From NCBI GenBank assembly GCA_026415715.1, contig JAOAGO010000016.1, positions 1-58,258 of the forward strand: a DNA stretch of 58,258 bases, written 5' to 3'. This document shows positions 24,003-33,713 of the stretch, in pieces; within the stretch, counting starts at the first letter, position 1, and the number at the start of each line of letters is the position of its first letter. A program made the translations under genes and the position numbers. The DNA is from Chitinophagaceae bacterium (lineage in GTDB: Bacteria; Bacteroidota; Bacteroidia; Chitinophagales; Chitinophagaceae). The notes under the pieces are model-generated. The model was given only the letters and a program-made list of their open reading frames with translations. It was not told the origin of the DNA and did no database searches.

Positions 24003-25154
24003 TCACATCAACGACTGATAAACATTCATCACACAGCGGGCATGATTTTCCGCACTGAATTGCCGGGCCTGCAAATAACCTTCATTGGCTTTATTTCGTG
24101 CTTCGCCGGGGTGATGAATTACCGCTTCCATCGCTGCTTTTATCTCCTCGGGAGAATCAGGATGTACATAATAAGCGGCGTTTCCTCCAACTTCGGGCAA
24201 AGAAGAACACCGTGAAGTGATGACCGGAGTTTTGCTCCATAGCGCTTCCAAAACCGGAATTCCGAAACCCTCAAAAAAAGAAGGATAAAGCAGCGCTGAA
24301 GCCATTTGATAAATAGCGGGAAAATCAGTTGCCGTTTTATAACCTTTACGTTTTGCAATTTCAGGATTTTCTGAAAGAAAAATTACGTTTGCTTCATCCC
24401 CCTGGCTGTGTAAAAAACGTTTTACTTTCTTTTTATACGAACCTCCGTCGCCAATCACAACCAGCGGATAATGTTTTTTTTCACTGAGCATCGCATGCGC
24501 CCTGCAAATATTCAGCAAATTTTTTCGTTCAATGATGCTGCCCACATATAAAAAAAACGATTCGGGAAGTCCGTATTCTTTTCTTATGTGCTGTTTGTGT
24601 TCTTCGGATACCTCAATACCAAAAGAAGGATGACAATGCTGATAACAAACATGAATTTTTTTTTCATCTGCATTATAAAAGTTCACCAGGTCCTCACGGG
24701 TCTGGCGGCTGGTAGCTATTATGGCATCGGCATGGCGGCAGGCATATTTACATTTTTTTCTGTAAATCAACACATCGGTAAAGGCATAATGCGAAGGATA
24801 CCTTTCAAATATAAGATCATGTATGGTAACTACGGTACGTACACCTGACTTTAACAGCGTAAACGGAATTTCATTACTTAATCCATGATATAAATGAATT
24901 TTATGTTTAAGAATATCATTTTTAATTCCGAAAGTTCGCCATAAAGAGGGAAAGAGTTTATAAATATATTTCCGGGGTTTTACTTCATAAATATTATTCC
25001 GGAAAAAACCGAACTGCGTTGAGGGTTTCGGATTAAACAAATAGTATTGATATTCGGGAAAGACATCCGACAATGCATCAATCAGATTTCTGCTGTAATG
25101 ACCCAAACCGGTTGCGTTGTGATACGCTCTTTTTGCGTCAAACCCGAAATTCAT
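24003..25154 (-). CDS. Glycosyltransferase family 4 (GT-B)
   Basis: The 383-residue protein has the GT4 layout. An N-terminal acceptor domain (FDAKRAYHNATGLGHYSRNL) is followed by a C-terminal nucleotide-sugar domain with LYVGSIIERKNLLNICRAH, the ALLYPSFFEGFGIPVLEA motif (EX7E type) and PVITSRCSSLPEVGG. It likely adds a sugar to a surface polysaccharide or glycolipid. No other glycan genes are nearby, so substrate and pathway are open. ATG 25154 is the start; an upstream GTG adds only a hydrophobic heptapeptide. Confidence 0.88.
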   Translation of the reverse strand: MNFGFDAKRAYHNATGLGHYSRNLIDALSDVFPEYQYYLFNPKPSTQFGFFRNNIYEVKPRKYIYKLFPSLWRTFGIKNDILKHKIHLYHGLSNEIPFTLLKSGVRTVVTIHDLIFERYPSHYAFTDVLIYRKKCKYACRHADAIIATSRQTREDLVNFYNADEKKIHVCYQHCHPSFGIEVSEEHKQHIRKEYGLPESFFLYVGSIIERKNLLNICRAHAMLSEKKHYPLVVIGDGGSYKKKVKRFLHSQGDEANVIFLSENPEIAKRKGYKTATDFPAIYQMASALLYPSFFEGFGIPVLEALWSKTPVITSRCSSLPEVGGNAAYYVHPDSPEEIKAAMEAVIHHPGEARNKANEGYLQARQFSAENHARCVMNVYQSLM

Positions 25155-25159
25155 AAAAA

Positions 25160-25167
25160 CAAAAATA
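25160..25167 (-). promoter_or_regulatory. Possible -7 box (TATTTTTG) close to the glycosyltransferase start
   Basis: TATTTTTG on the minus strand matches TAnnTTTG only 5 nt before ATG 25154. If used, the message would be nearly leaderless. In an A/T-rich spacer, chance is possible. Confidence 0.35.
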
Positions 25168-25240
25168 ATCAGCACTGTGAAATAAGCGATTTATTCTCTT
25201 CTCACAACATGATAATCTTTTAACTTCGCCCAAAAATTTT

Positions 25241-26065
25241 ATGAAGGAATTCATTGTTCAGGCCTGGGAAAACAGAGAACTCTTAAAAGAAAAACATTAT
25301 GCCGAAGCGGTTAAAGCCGTTATTGAAGAACTGGATAAAGGAAGGTTAAGGGTTGCTTCGCCGAAGGGACAAGATGCCGAAGGAAACAGCCTTTGGGAAG
25401 TACATGAGTGGGTAAAACAGGCTATTTTGCTGTATTTTTCGGTTCAGCCCATGCAAACCTGGGAACTCCCCCCTTTTGAATTTTACGATAAAATGTTGTT
25501 GAAAAAAAATTTCAGCTCTTTGGGCGTTCGGGCGGTGCCTCATGCGGTAGCCCGTTATGGTTCATATTTGGGTAAAAATGTGGTGCTGATGCCATCGTAT
25601 GTAAACATCGGCGCTTATGTGGATGAAGGTACGATGGTGGATACCTGGGCTACGGTTGGCAGTTGTGCCCAAATTGGCAAAGGAGTCCATTTGAGCGGAG
25701 GGGTCGGAATCGGTGGTGTTCTGGAGCCGGTTCAGGCAACACCGGTCATTATTGAAGACGGTTGTTTTATCGGTAGCCGTTGTATTGTTGTAGAAGGAGT
25801 AATTGTAGAAAAAGAAGCAGTATTGGGCGCTAATGTAGTATTGACTCAATCTACAAAAATTATTGATGTAAGCGGAAATGAACCCAGGGAGTGGAAAGGG
25901 AGAATTCCGGCCCGTAGTGTGGTTATTCCGGGAACGTATAAAAAATCTTTTCCGGCAGGCGAATATCAGGTTAATTGTGCATTGATTATAGGAAAACGAA
26001 AAGCCAGTACAGACCTGAAAACAAGCCTGAATGAAACCTTACGTGAATTTAATGTCAGTGTCTGA
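25241..26065 (+). CDS. dapD: Tetrahydrodipicolinate N-succinyltransferase
   Basis: This 274-residue enzyme succinylates tetrahydrodipicolinate in the lysine/diaminopimelate pathway, supplying the peptidoglycan cross-linking amino acid. The N-terminal domain is followed by left-handed beta-helix hexapeptide repeats from about 105 (GKNVVLMPSYVNIGAYVDEG, TMVDTWATVGSCAQIGKGVH). The C-terminal part with IPGTYKKSFPAG is intact. The length is typical. It is divergent from the glycosyltransferase. TAACTTCG at 25221-25228 is a one-mismatch -7 box. Confidence 0.96.
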   Translation: MKEFIVQAWENRELLKEKHYAEAVKAVIEELDKGRLRVASPKGQDAEGNSLWEVHEWVKQAILLYFSVQPMQTWELPPFEFYDKMLLKKNFSSLGVRAVPHAVARYGSYLGKNVVLMPSYVNIGAYVDEGTMVDTWATVGSCAQIGKGVHLSGGVGIGGVLEPVQATPVIIEDGCFIGSRCIVVEGVIVEKEAVLGANVVLTQSTKIIDVSGNEPREWKGRIPARSVVIPGTYKKSFPAGEYQVNCALIIGKRKASTDLKTSLNETLREFNVSV

Positions 26066-26091
26066 CGAAAGGGTGAAGATTCAGAATGACA

Positions 26092-26841
26092 TTATTCCGG
26101 AGAAGAAAGCGCTGCCATCATATAATCTCTGTTTAACCGGGCAATATAATCTATGGAAATTCCCTTAGGGCAAACCGCTTCACAGGCTCCGGTGTTTGTA
26201 CAGGCGCCAAAACCCTCTTTGTCCATTTGAGCAACCATATTCAGCACCCTGGTTTTTCTTTCGGGTTGGCCTTGCGGTAACAGTCCTAAGTGAGCCACCT
26301 TGGCTGATACAAACAGCATGGCAGATGAGTTTTTACAGGCTGCCACACAGGCGCCACAGCCAATACAGGCTGCTGCGGCAAAGGCTGCGTCGGCTTTATC
26401 TTTTTCAACGGGAATGGCGTTAGCATCCACCGCACTTCCGGTATTTACGGAAATATAACCTCCCGCCTGGATTATCCGGTCAAAGGCGCTTCGGTCAACT
26501 ACAAGATCTTTTATGACGGGAAATGCATTGGCTCTGAAAGGCTCTACTACAATAACATCACCGTCGCGAAACGCCCTCATGTGCAACTGACAGGTTGTAT
26601 TTCTGTGCCAGGGGCCATGGGGACGTCCATTGATAACCATAGAACACATGCCGCAAATCCCTTCCCGACAGTCGTGGTCAAAGGCTATGGGATCTTTTCC
26701 CTCCTGAATCAGTTGCTCATTCAACACATCAAACATTTCCAGAAAAGACATTTCTGAAGAGATGTTTTTGACATGATAGGTTTCAAATCTTCCTTTATCG
26801 TTGGTGTTTTTCTGACGCCAGACTTTAAGAGTGAGATTCAT
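26092..26841 (-). CDS. sdhB: Succinate dehydrogenase / fumarate reductase iron-sulfur subunit
   Basis: The 249-residue subunit passes electrons from the flavoprotein to the cytochrome b subunit. The [2Fe-2S] ferredoxin cluster motif [20 protein letters not shown] is near 60-80. The second domain has [19 protein letters not shown] and [16 protein letters not shown] for the 4Fe-4S and 3Fe-4S clusters. Chosen start is ATG 26841 ([10 protein letters not shown]); an ATG five codons upstream (26856) is possible. It is the last gene of sdhCAB. Confidence 0.95.
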   Translation of the reverse strand: MNLTLKVWRQKNTNDKGRFETYHVKNISSEMSFLEMFDVLNEQLIQEGKDPIAFDHDCREGICGMCSMVINGRPHGPWHRNTTCQLHMRAFRDGDVIVVEPFRANAFPVIKDLVVDRSAFDRIIQAGGYISVNTGSAVDANAIPVEKDKADAAFAAAACIGCGACVAACKNSSAMLFVSAKVAHLGLLPQGQPERKTRVLNMVAQMDKEGFGACTNTGACEAVCPKGISIDYIARLNRDYMMAALSSPE

Positions 26842-26888
26842 GACATAGTGTTCCATAAAGGCAATAACTTATTTATAATTAAAACAAA

Positions 26889-28868
26889 TTATTTGTAAGA
26901 TCGTTGAGAGGGTTGCACCTCTTCAAAAATCAGGGGTTCTTTATGAAGTTCCCATTGACTTTCCCCCTTATATTCCCAGGCTGCCACATAGCTGTAGTTG
27001 GCATCATCGCGGAGGGCTTCTCCGTCAGGTGTCTGAAATTCTTCTCTGAAATGTCCGCCGCAGCTTTCGTTACGATGCAGGGCATCAATGCACATCAGTT
27101 CGCCCAGCTCGAGAAAATCGGCTACCCTGCCGGCTTTATCCAGCTCAGGATTAAATTCATTTGCCGAACCGGGGATTCTTACATCGCTCCAGAATTCTTT
27201 TCTAAGGGAACGAATTTCCTCAATTGCTGATTTCAAACCGGCTTCATTGCGTGACATTCCGCATTTGTCCCACATGATTTTTCCAAGACGCTTATGAAAA
27301 CTTTCCACGGTCTGTGTTCCTTTTACATCCAATAATTTTTCTATCCGTTCTGTAACAGCTCTTTCAGCTTCTTCAAAAGAGGGATGATCGATGTGTATGG
27401 GTTTGGTAGAAATTTCATCGGCAAGATAATTCCCGATCGTGTAAGGAATGATAAAATAACCGTCAGCCAGGCCTTGCATGAGTGCAGAGGCCCCGAGACG
27501 GTTGGCGCCGTGATCGCTGAAGTTGGCTTCTCCCAGTGCATAAAGCCCGGGAACAGTTGTCATCAATTCATAATCTACCCATAGCCCGCCCATGGTATAG
27601 TGCACGGCCGGATAAATCCGCATCGGCACTTCATATGGATTTTCTCCGGTAATTTTTTCGTACATGTCAAAGAGGTTGCCATATTCTTCTTTAACCACTT
27701 CTTTGCCCAACTGTACCAGAGTTTCTTCGTCAGGGTCTTTTATGCCTCTTCTGCTGGCTTCGGCTCTGCCATACTTGTTAATCAGATTGTACCTGAAATC
27801 AAGATACACGGCCTGGCCGGTTGTACCCACCCCATATCCGGCATCACATCTTTCTTTAGCTGCGCGGGATGCTACATCCCGCGGAACGAGATTGCCAAAT
27901 GCAGGATAGCGACGTTCCAGATAGTAATCTCTTTCTTCTTCAGGTATATCATTAGGATGTCTTTTATCACCCTTGATTTTAGGTACCCATATTCTTCCGT
28001 CGTTGCGGAGCGACTCCGACATCAACGTCAGCTTACTCTGATATTCTCCGCTTACCGGAATGCAGGTGGGATGTATTTGGGTAAAACTGGGATTACCGAA
28101 AAAAGCACCCTTTTTATGGGCTTTCCATATTGCCGTTACATTACTTCCCATGGCGTTGGTGGAAAGGTAAAAAACATTACTATAGCCACCGGTACATAAA
28201 AGAACGGCATGTCCGAAATACCGCTCAAGTTTTCCGTTAATCAGATTCCGGCATATAATCCCCCTGGCTTTTCCATCTATCAAAACCAGTTCCAGCATTT
28301 CATGACGGGGATACATTATGACATTTCCCAGGGCAACCTGTCTTTCCAATGCCTGATAGGCGCCCAGAAGAAGCTGCTGTCCCGTTTGACCGGCTGCATA
28401 AAATGTTCGTTTTACCTGTGTGCCGCCAAAAGAACGGTTATTTAACAACCCCCCATACTCACGGGCAAACGGCACCCCCTGAGCCACACATTGGTCAATA
28501 ATATTTACGCTGACTTCGGCCAGGCGATACACATTGGCTTCCCGCGAACGGTAGTCTCCTCCTTTTATTGTATCATAAAAGAGACGAAACACAGAATCGC
28601 CGTCGTTCTGATAATTTTTAGCGGCATTAATGCCTCCCTGTGCCGCAATAGAATGTGCCCTTCGGGGCGAATCCTGAAAACAAAAAGCTTTAACTCTGTA
28701 ACCCAACTCACCCAAAGTAGCTGCGGCAGAAGCCCCTGCCAGGCCGGTGCCCACCACAATAATTTCCAGTTTTCTTTTATTGGCCGGATTAACCAGTTTA
28801 CAATGGCCTTTATAATACGTCCATTTATTTTCCAGTGGACCCGGCGGAATTTTTGCATCCAGCTTCAT
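26889..28868 (-). CDS. sdhA: Succinate dehydrogenase / fumarate reductase flavoprotein subunit
   Basis: The 659-residue flavoprotein oxidises succinate at the inner face of the cytoplasmic membrane. It shows the FAD-binding [18 protein letters not shown] (about 40-57), His72 in [13 protein letters not shown] for covalent FAD, the active-site region [18 protein letters not shown] and [18 protein letters not shown], and the capping and helical domains. The roughly 660-residue length is the b558-type found in Bacteroidota and epsilonproteobacteria rather than the roughly 590-residue proteobacterial type. It lies between sdhC and sdhB. Confidence 0.96.
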   Translation of the reverse strand: MKLDAKIPPGPLENKWTYYKGHCKLVNPANKRKLEIIVVGTGLAGASAAATLGELGYRVKAFCFQDSPRRAHSIAAQGGINAAKNYQNDGDSVFRLFYDTIKGGDYRSREANVYRLAEVSVNIIDQCVAQGVPFAREYGGLLNNRSFGGTQVKRTFYAAGQTGQQLLLGAYQALERQVALGNVIMYPRHEMLELVLIDGKARGIICRNLINGKLERYFGHAVLLCTGGYSNVFYLSTNAMGSNVTAIWKAHKKGAFFGNPSFTQIHPTCIPVSGEYQSKLTLMSESLRNDGRIWVPKIKGDKRHPNDIPEEERDYYLERRYPAFGNLVPRDVASRAAKERCDAGYGVGTTGQAVYLDFRYNLINKYGRAEASRRGIKDPDEETLVQLGKEVVKEEYGNLFDMYEKITGENPYEVPMRIYPAVHYTMGGLWVDYELMTTVPGLYALGEANFSDHGANRLGASALMQGLADGYFIIPYTIGNYLADEISTKPIHIDHPSFEEAERAVTERIEKLLDVKGTQTVESFHKRLGKIMWDKCGMSRNEAGLKSAIEEIRSLRKEFWSDVRIPGSANEFNPELDKAGRVADFLELGELMCIDALHRNESCGGHFREEFQTPDGEALRDDANYSYVAAWEYKGESQWELHKEPLIFEEVQPSQRSYK

Positions 28869-28890
28869 ATCAACGATTTAATTTTTAATG

Positions 28891-29583
28891 TTATTTAACC
28901 CATCCTAAATACATACTGACCGGCATCATGGCAAATGCCAGACAAATAATGAAAGAATAAATGAATCCTATGCGCTGAATTATTTTCAGATAACCCGGAT
29001 GGCTTACACCTAAAGTTCGGAATGCACTTTGAAAACCATGTAACAAATGCCAGAAAAGGGAAATACAACCCAGCACATACACAATAACAACCCACAATTC
29101 GGAGAAAGTGGACTGCATCAAAGCATACAGGTTATGTATTTTTTTCCCGCTTTCCAGAATCACTTCGGGATATGGAATTCCGGTAAAACGGGAAGGCACC
29201 CAAAAATGTTTCCAATGCAGAATCAAAAACAAAAGAATTAAAGTTCCCAGAAGTCCCATACTTCTACTATACCACGTACTTTCTTTTATAGAAATTTTTA
29301 CGGCATAGCCTGTTTTTCGTTTTTTCCGGTTTTGAAATTCCAGTATCAAACCCTGAAAAATATGAATAAGAAAACCCAGGAATAATCCCACTTCCAGAAT
29401 CCGGATTACAATCGTACTGCCCATAAAGTGGGCCACTTTGTTAAACATAACACCCCCGTCGTTGGCCCAGATACAGGCATTAATGCCGGCATGTACAATA
29501 AGAAAGAGTATGAGGAAAACTCCGGTAAGCGCCATCACCCATTTTTTACCCACCGAAGAAGTAAATAAATCTTTCCATTTCAT
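28891..29583 (-). CDS. sdhC: Succinate dehydrogenase cytochrome b558 subunit
   Basis: The 230-residue membrane anchor has five hydrophobic segments (for example WVMALTGVFLILFLIVHAGI and YSFIICLAFAMMPVSMYLGW). Histidines within or near them (HAGINA, HFMGST, HIFQGL, HWKHFW, WHLLHGFQ) can ligate two haems b. It replaces separate SdhC and SdhD subunits, as usual for this type. ATG 29583 starts the family-typical KWKDLFTSSVGKKWVMALTG. A frame extending to 29631 has no support, because the promoter lies there. Confidence 0.95.
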   Translation of the reverse strand: MKWKDLFTSSVGKKWVMALTGVFLILFLIVHAGINACIWANDGGVMFNKVAHFMGSTIVIRILEVGLFLGFLIHIFQGLILEFQNRKKRKTGYAVKISIKESTWYSRSMGLLGTLILLFLILHWKHFWVPSRFTGIPYPEVILESGKKIHNLYALMQSTFSELWVVIVYVLGCISLFWHLLHGFQSAFRTLGVSHPGYLKIIQRIGFIYSFIICLAFAMMPVSMYLGWVK

Positions 29584-29616
29584 AATTCTAAGATATTGTA
29601 TCTGCTGAATGACCGG

Positions 29617-29624
29617 CAAAAGTA
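29617..29624 (-). promoter_or_regulatory. -7 box (TACTTTTG) of sdhCAB
   Basis: TACTTTTG on the minus strand matches TAnnTTTG, 33 nt before the sdhC ATG. It should drive the three-gene unit. Confidence 0.6.
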
Positions 29625-29654
29625 CACACACACGGCGAAACGGAAAAGTTTCAC

Positions 29655-30221
29655 TTAGCCGGATAAAAGCTTAACTAATTCATTTTCTACCTTTTTAAAC
29701 AAATGAAAGGGCTTATAAGTTCTCCAGTTTTCCAATTCCAGAAAATGGATATATCGTTGAAGGCGTGCCTGTTTAAAATCGGAAAGCGTATGTTGGGGAA
29801 GATTTAAACAAACTACCCAGCCGTTATGTTCAGTAATATCTTCGTAAAGCTCTTCGTAATAGTCGGAAGAGTCGCTGTGAAAAGTTAATACATTTTCACC
29901 AATCAGGATAAATTTATATATTCCCTGATTCATGAAACAATCCAGCACTTCTCGCTTCAACTCCATGATATCGTTTTCAATCGCGTCATTCCATTCTCCG
30001 ATGAGTTCAATGATGGCATATTTTTCATCGTAATCTGCCAATAATACTTTTAAATAAAGTGTTGAGCTTCCGAAATCATCCCATTGGGGATGTATATAAT
30101 AGTTGTAGATGGTGTTGGAAAATTCAAATTCCGAATAAATTCTGCCGTAAAACGGAGAACGCTTATCCTCTTCACTGATGTATATGTGCCTCCAATGATA
30201 AAAAGGTTCAATGTCTTGCAT
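29655..30221 (-). CDS. Conserved hypothetical protein, 188 residues
   Basis: I do not recognise a named family, though similar proteins seem to be conserved in Chitinophagaceae. The sequence is acidic and rich in aromatic residues, with no signal peptide or membrane segment, so it should be cytoplasmic. Notable stretches are PFYHWRHIYISEEDKRSPFY and YDEKYAIIELIGEWNDAIEN. An alternating strand/helix pattern in KFILIGENVLTFHSDSSDYY followed by WVVCLNLPQHTLSDF suggests a Rossmann-like or STAS-like fold, unproven. It has its own well-formed promoter inside the end of murQ. Confidence 0.7.
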   Translation of the reverse strand: MQDIEPFYHWRHIYISEEDKRSPFYGRIYSEFEFSNTIYNYYIHPQWDDFGSSTLYLKVLLADYDEKYAIIELIGEWNDAIENDIMELKREVLDCFMNQGIYKFILIGENVLTFHSDSSDYYEELYEDITEHNGWVVCLNLPQHTLSDFKQARLQRYIHFLELENWRTYKPFHLFKKVENELVKLLSG

Positions 30222-30243
30222 ACACCCTAACTACTATGATAAG

Positions 30244-30274
30244 CAAAGTTAGCAGACATTTTTATGAACTCAAA
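30244..30274 (-). promoter_or_regulatory. Complete Bacteroidota promoter: TTTG-N19-TAACTTTG
   Basis: On the minus strand TTTG (30274-30271), a 19-nt spacer and TAACTTTG (30251-30244) form the best promoter of the window, in front of the 188-residue gene. Its -33 part lies within the last codons of murQ. Confidence 0.72.
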
Positions 30275-31089
30275 TTTTGTCTCATAGCTTCCACCGTTTT
30301 TTTTACACTGCCATATTTCAATAATAAGTCTTTGGCCAGTTCATAATCGGAGAGATTTAACTTTTCCATGACAAAGCGGGTGCCCCGGTCAATTAATTTA
30401 TCATTGGTAAGCTGCATGTTCACCATCTTGTTATCCTCCACCCTCCCCAGCTGTATCATTACGGTAGTGGAGATCATATTCAATACCAGTTTCTGTGCCG
30501 TACCGGCCTTCATACGTGTACTGCCGGTAACAAATTCCGGCCCTACGATTACTTCAATGGGATAATCAACCACTTTACTGACCGGAGAGTCCGGATTACA
30601 GGAAATACTGCCGGTTACGATTCCTTCTTCACGACATTTTGACAATGCGCCAATAACATAGGGCGTTGTTCCGCTGGCTGCAATGCCTACCACAACGTCT
30701 TTATTACTCACATGGTGTTGTTGCAAATCTTTCCAGCCCTGTTCAGGATCATCCTCGGCAAATTCTACTGCCGTTGTAATAGCTTTTTCTCCTCCGGCAA
30801 TGATACCAATAACCAAACCGTAGGGTACTCCAAAAGTTGGAGGACATTCGCTGGCGTCCACGATTCCCAATCTTCCGCTGGTTCCGGCTCCTATGTAAAA
30901 CAAACGTCCTCCCATCAGCATTTTATCGGTAATGGCCTCTATGAGTTTCTCTATTTGCGGTATAGCTTTTTCTACTGCGTACGGAACGGTTTTGTCCTCT
31001 GCATTAATGTTTTTCAGAATATCGGAAACTGACATCTTTTCAAGATGACGATAGAGGCTTGGAGACTCGGTGATTTTTTCAAATGCCAT
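30262..31089 (-). CDS. murQ: N-acetylmuramic acid 6-phosphate etherase
   Basis: This 275-residue SIS-domain lyase cleaves the lactyl ether of MurNAc-6-phosphate to GlcNAc-6-phosphate and D-lactate in peptidoglycan recycling. The phosphosugar-binding motif GRLFYIGAGTSGRLGIVDAS and ECPPTFGVPYG are present, as is the C-terminal helical region. The length is slightly shorter than the roughly 300 residues of E. coli MurQ. It follows the BadF-type kinase by 6 bp, so the two are one operon. Confidence 0.95.
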   Translation of the reverse strand: MAFEKITESPSLYRHLEKMSVSDILKNINAEDKTVPYAVEKAIPQIEKLIEAITDKMLMGGRLFYIGAGTSGRLGIVDASECPPTFGVPYGLVIGIIAGGEKAITTAVEFAEDDPEQGWKDLQQHHVSNKDVVVGIAASGTTPYVIGALSKCREEGIVTGSISCNPDSPVSKVVDYPIEVIVGPEFVTGSTRMKAGTAQKLVLNMISTTVMIQLGRVEDNKMVNMQLTNDKLIDRGTRFVMEKLNLSDYELAKDLLLKYGSVKKTVEAMRQNLSS

Positions 31090-31095
31090 GTATTT

Positions 31096-31935
31096 TTATT
31101 TATGAAATTGGATCAAACCCTCCATGGGCGCTTGTACAATTTTTCCCAGGCGGATATTGAATTTTTTACAAAGTTGTTGCAACACGTCCTGAAATCCAAA
31201 TGCCACGCTGCCTGTAAAATGAACCGGCACCTGAAGAACTTTCGGATACCTTAATAAATGTGTTGTAAAAAAATCTTCCAGTCCTGAATATAAAATTTCT
31301 TCAATTAACGGGTGTCTTCGCTCTTCGGCAATGAAGCGGGCAAAGCCGGCGAGAAAACGGTTGGGAAATGGCTTTTTATATACATTTTCCAGAATATCGG
31401 CGGGCGACAATTTATATTTTTTTTCAAATTTTTTTTTCAGGCCCGCATCAAATTGATTATACAGGTAATGTTGAATCAGTTTTTTCCCAAGATAGGCGCC
31501 GCTGCCTTCATCACCCAGTATAAACCCAAGCCCCGGACTATTCATTACGATTCTTTTTCCATTGTAATAACAGGAATTCGATCCGGTGCCTAATATGCAG
31601 GCTATCCCTTTCTCGTGCCCGCACAATGCATGTGCTGCCCCAAGCAAATCATGCCTCACCGTTATTTTGGACTCAGGAAAATGAAAAGCTAACGCCTTTT
31701 TAACGGATAAAGCATTTTTCGGATTAGCGCAACCCGTACCGTAAAAATATATTCTTCCGACTTTTCTGACCTTCATTTCAGGCAAGAGTTCTTTTGATAA
31801 TAATTTTATCATTTGTTCGGTAGTCAGAAAATAAGGACTCATCCCTTGCGTCAGAAATTTCCGGACTCGTCTTTTCTGAAGCAGGCACCATTCTGTTTTT
31901 GTAGCGCCGCTGTCGGCAATGAGTTTTGTGTCCAT
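31096..31935 (-). CDS. BadF/BadG-family sugar kinase, likely amino-sugar kinase of peptidoglycan recycling
   Basis: This 279-residue ASKHA-fold kinase has the phosphate-1 motif ADSGATKTEWCLL at the N-terminus, ACILGTGSNSCYYNGK in the middle and PGLGFILGDEGSGAYLGKK. These motifs fit the N-acetylglucosamine kinase/BadF group. Placed 6 bp before murQ, it probably phosphorylates MurNAc or GlcNAc released from murein, giving the substrate of MurQ (inference, in the manner of MurK). The start is ATG 31935, divergent from the S41 protease gene. Confidence 0.83.
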   Translation of the reverse strand: MDTKLIADSGATKTEWCLLQKRRVRKFLTQGMSPYFLTTEQMIKLLSKELLPEMKVRKVGRIYFYGTGCANPKNALSVKKALAFHFPESKITVRHDLLGAAHALCGHEKGIACILGTGSNSCYYNGKRIVMNSPGLGFILGDEGSGAYLGKKLIQHYLYNQFDAGLKKKFEKKYKLSPADILENVYKKPFPNRFLAGFARFIAEERRHPLIEEILYSGLEDFFTTHLLRYPKVLQVPVHFTGSVAFGFQDVLQQLCKKFNIRLGKIVQAPMEGLIQFHK

Positions 31936-32044
31936 ATAAATCGTTTACGAAAGACTATTCTTCAAGTCCTTAATAAATAGTATCGAAAATAAATGAGTCG
32001 CAAGTTTTAGCTATTTTGCATAAAATATGAGTTAAAAGTAACAA

Positions 32045-33637
32045 ATGAAAGGAAATAAATTACAAATCTGGCTTCCCCTTTTGTTTTCGCTGGTTTTAAT
32101 AGTCGGCATGATTCTCGGCTATCAGATGAGCGGTTACGGAACGAAAGATTTATTTTCAGTTTCCCGGAAAAACACATTAATGGAAATTGTAGAATTAGTG
32201 AAACAAAAATATGTTGATCCGATTCCCGATGATTCGCTTGAATCCGGAGCAATTGCCGAAATTATCTCCCGTCTAGATCCGCACTCCGTTTATCTTACTC
32301 CTTTTGCTTTAAAAGAAGCTAACGAAGAGTTACAAGGAAATTTTCAGGGGATTGGTATAGAGTTTAACTTGCTTAAAGACACCGTAAATGTTCTTTACGT
32401 GATTCCGGGCAGCCCGGGAGAAAAAGCAGGAATTCTGCCCGGCGATAAAATATACAAAGTGAATGATTCGGTTATATCAGGCAAAGGTTTAAAAAGCGAT
32501 GATATCAAAAAGTTAATTAAAGGCCCTTCCGGCACTACCGTTAACTTAGCTATTTACCGAGAAAACAAATCTCTTCAGGTATCTGTTACCCGCGGCAATA
32601 TTCCCGTACCTGCCGTAGATGCATCTTATCTAATTTCAAAGAATATCGGATATATAAAACTGAATCGTTTTTCGGAAAAAGCCTATGAGGAGTTCATGAA
32701 GGCTACAGAAGATTTGCAAAAGGAGGGAATGCAGAAGCTGATTCTTGACCTGCGAGGAAACGGAGGAGGTTTGCTGGAAGAAGCTGTTGATATTGCAGAC
32801 GAATTTCTGGATGCAGACAAACGGGTGGTGTCCATGAAAGGCGCTCATAGTCCGTCTAAAGAATACCGGTGTAAAAGACCGGGCATTCTGGAAAAAACCG
32901 AACTGGTGGTTTTGGTTGACGAACAAAGCGCCAGCGCCAGTGAAGTATTGGCAGGTGCATTGCAGGATTGGTGCAGGGCAAAAATAGTAGGACGTCAGAC
33001 TTTTGGTAAAGGACTTGTTCAACAACAGTATAATTTAAGCAATGGCGGGGCGCTTCGGCTTACCACTGCACGGTATTACACACCTTCCGGAAGAAGCATT
33101 CAGCGGCCTTACGAAAAAGGAAAATTCATAGAACCACAACAAATTTCCGAAAGTTTTCAGCAAGCCAACCGAAAATCTCAAAAAGACTCTGCTCTGCTTC
33201 AACAGAATAAAAGGCCTTTTGTAAATACCTGCAACGACACCCTTTATGAAGGAGGCGGTATCACACCCGACATCATAATTCCTGCCGATACAACTATCCG
33301 ACCCGAAATGATTTCCCGATTTCTGACGGAAAGCAATGCCAATTACTTCATCTACCAGTACTTTACCAAACATCAAAAAGAGCTTGAAAAAATTGCCTCA
33401 TTAAAAGATTTTACCAGAAACTATCCGTTTGAAAACTTATGGAAAGAATATATGGCATTCGTTCAAAAAGATACTGCATTGTCACTAAAAAAATTGAGAA
33501 AAACTGAGCAAGAGCAGCTGCTGCTTAGATTAAAAGCCGGCCTTGCCCGATTCATGTGGAGAAACAACGGTTTCTTTTATTTAGTCAATGAAACGGATCG
33601 GGCAATCCGTAAAGCAGAAGAAATGCTGCAAGAGTAA
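32045..33637 (+). CDS. S41 C-terminal processing peptidase
   Basis: The 530-residue protein has an N-terminal membrane anchor (LQIWLPLLFSLVLIVGMILG), a PDZ domain (about 90-180, PGSPGEKAGILPGDKIYKVN) and the tail-specific protease core. The catalytic serine is in SASASE (295-300) and the lysine is Lys322 (FGKGLVQ), giving the Ser/Lys dyad of CtpA/Prc. A C-terminal extension of about 120 residues is helical. It acts in the periplasm on proteins with exposed C-termini. Which substrates it has here is unknown. Confidence 0.93.
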   Translation: MKGNKLQIWLPLLFSLVLIVGMILGYQMSGYGTKDLFSVSRKNTLMEIVELVKQKYVDPIPDDSLESGAIAEIISRLDPHSVYLTPFALKEANEELQGNFQGIGIEFNLLKDTVNVLYVIPGSPGEKAGILPGDKIYKVNDSVISGKGLKSDDIKKLIKGPSGTTVNLAIYRENKSLQVSVTRGNIPVPAVDASYLISKNIGYIKLNRFSEKAYEEFMKATEDLQKEGMQKLILDLRGNGGGLLEEAVDIADEFLDADKRVVSMKGAHSPSKEYRCKRPGILEKTELVVLVDEQSASASEVLAGALQDWCRAKIVGRQTFGKGLVQQQYNLSNGGALRLTTARYYTPSGRSIQRPYEKGKFIEPQQISESFQQANRKSQKDSALLQQNKRPFVNTCNDTLYEGGGITPDIIIPADTTIRPEMISRFLTESNANYFIYQYFTKHQKELEKIASLKDFTRNYPFENLWKEYMAFVQKDTALSLKKLRKTEQEQLLLRLKAGLARFMWRNNGFFYLVNETDRAIRKAEEMLQE

Positions 33638-33689
33638 ATCCCGTTTTTCCTGAGTAAAAGGCATGGAAAAAGGTATTAAGCATTATTTG

Positions 33690-33697
33690 TAAATTTG
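33690..33697 (+). promoter_or_regulatory. -7 box (TAAATTTG) of the CBS gene
   Basis: TAAATTTG matches TAnnTTTG, 16 nt before ATG 33714, giving a short leader. Confidence 0.58.
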
Positions 33698-33713
33698 CTG
33701 AAGAAATTATTCC

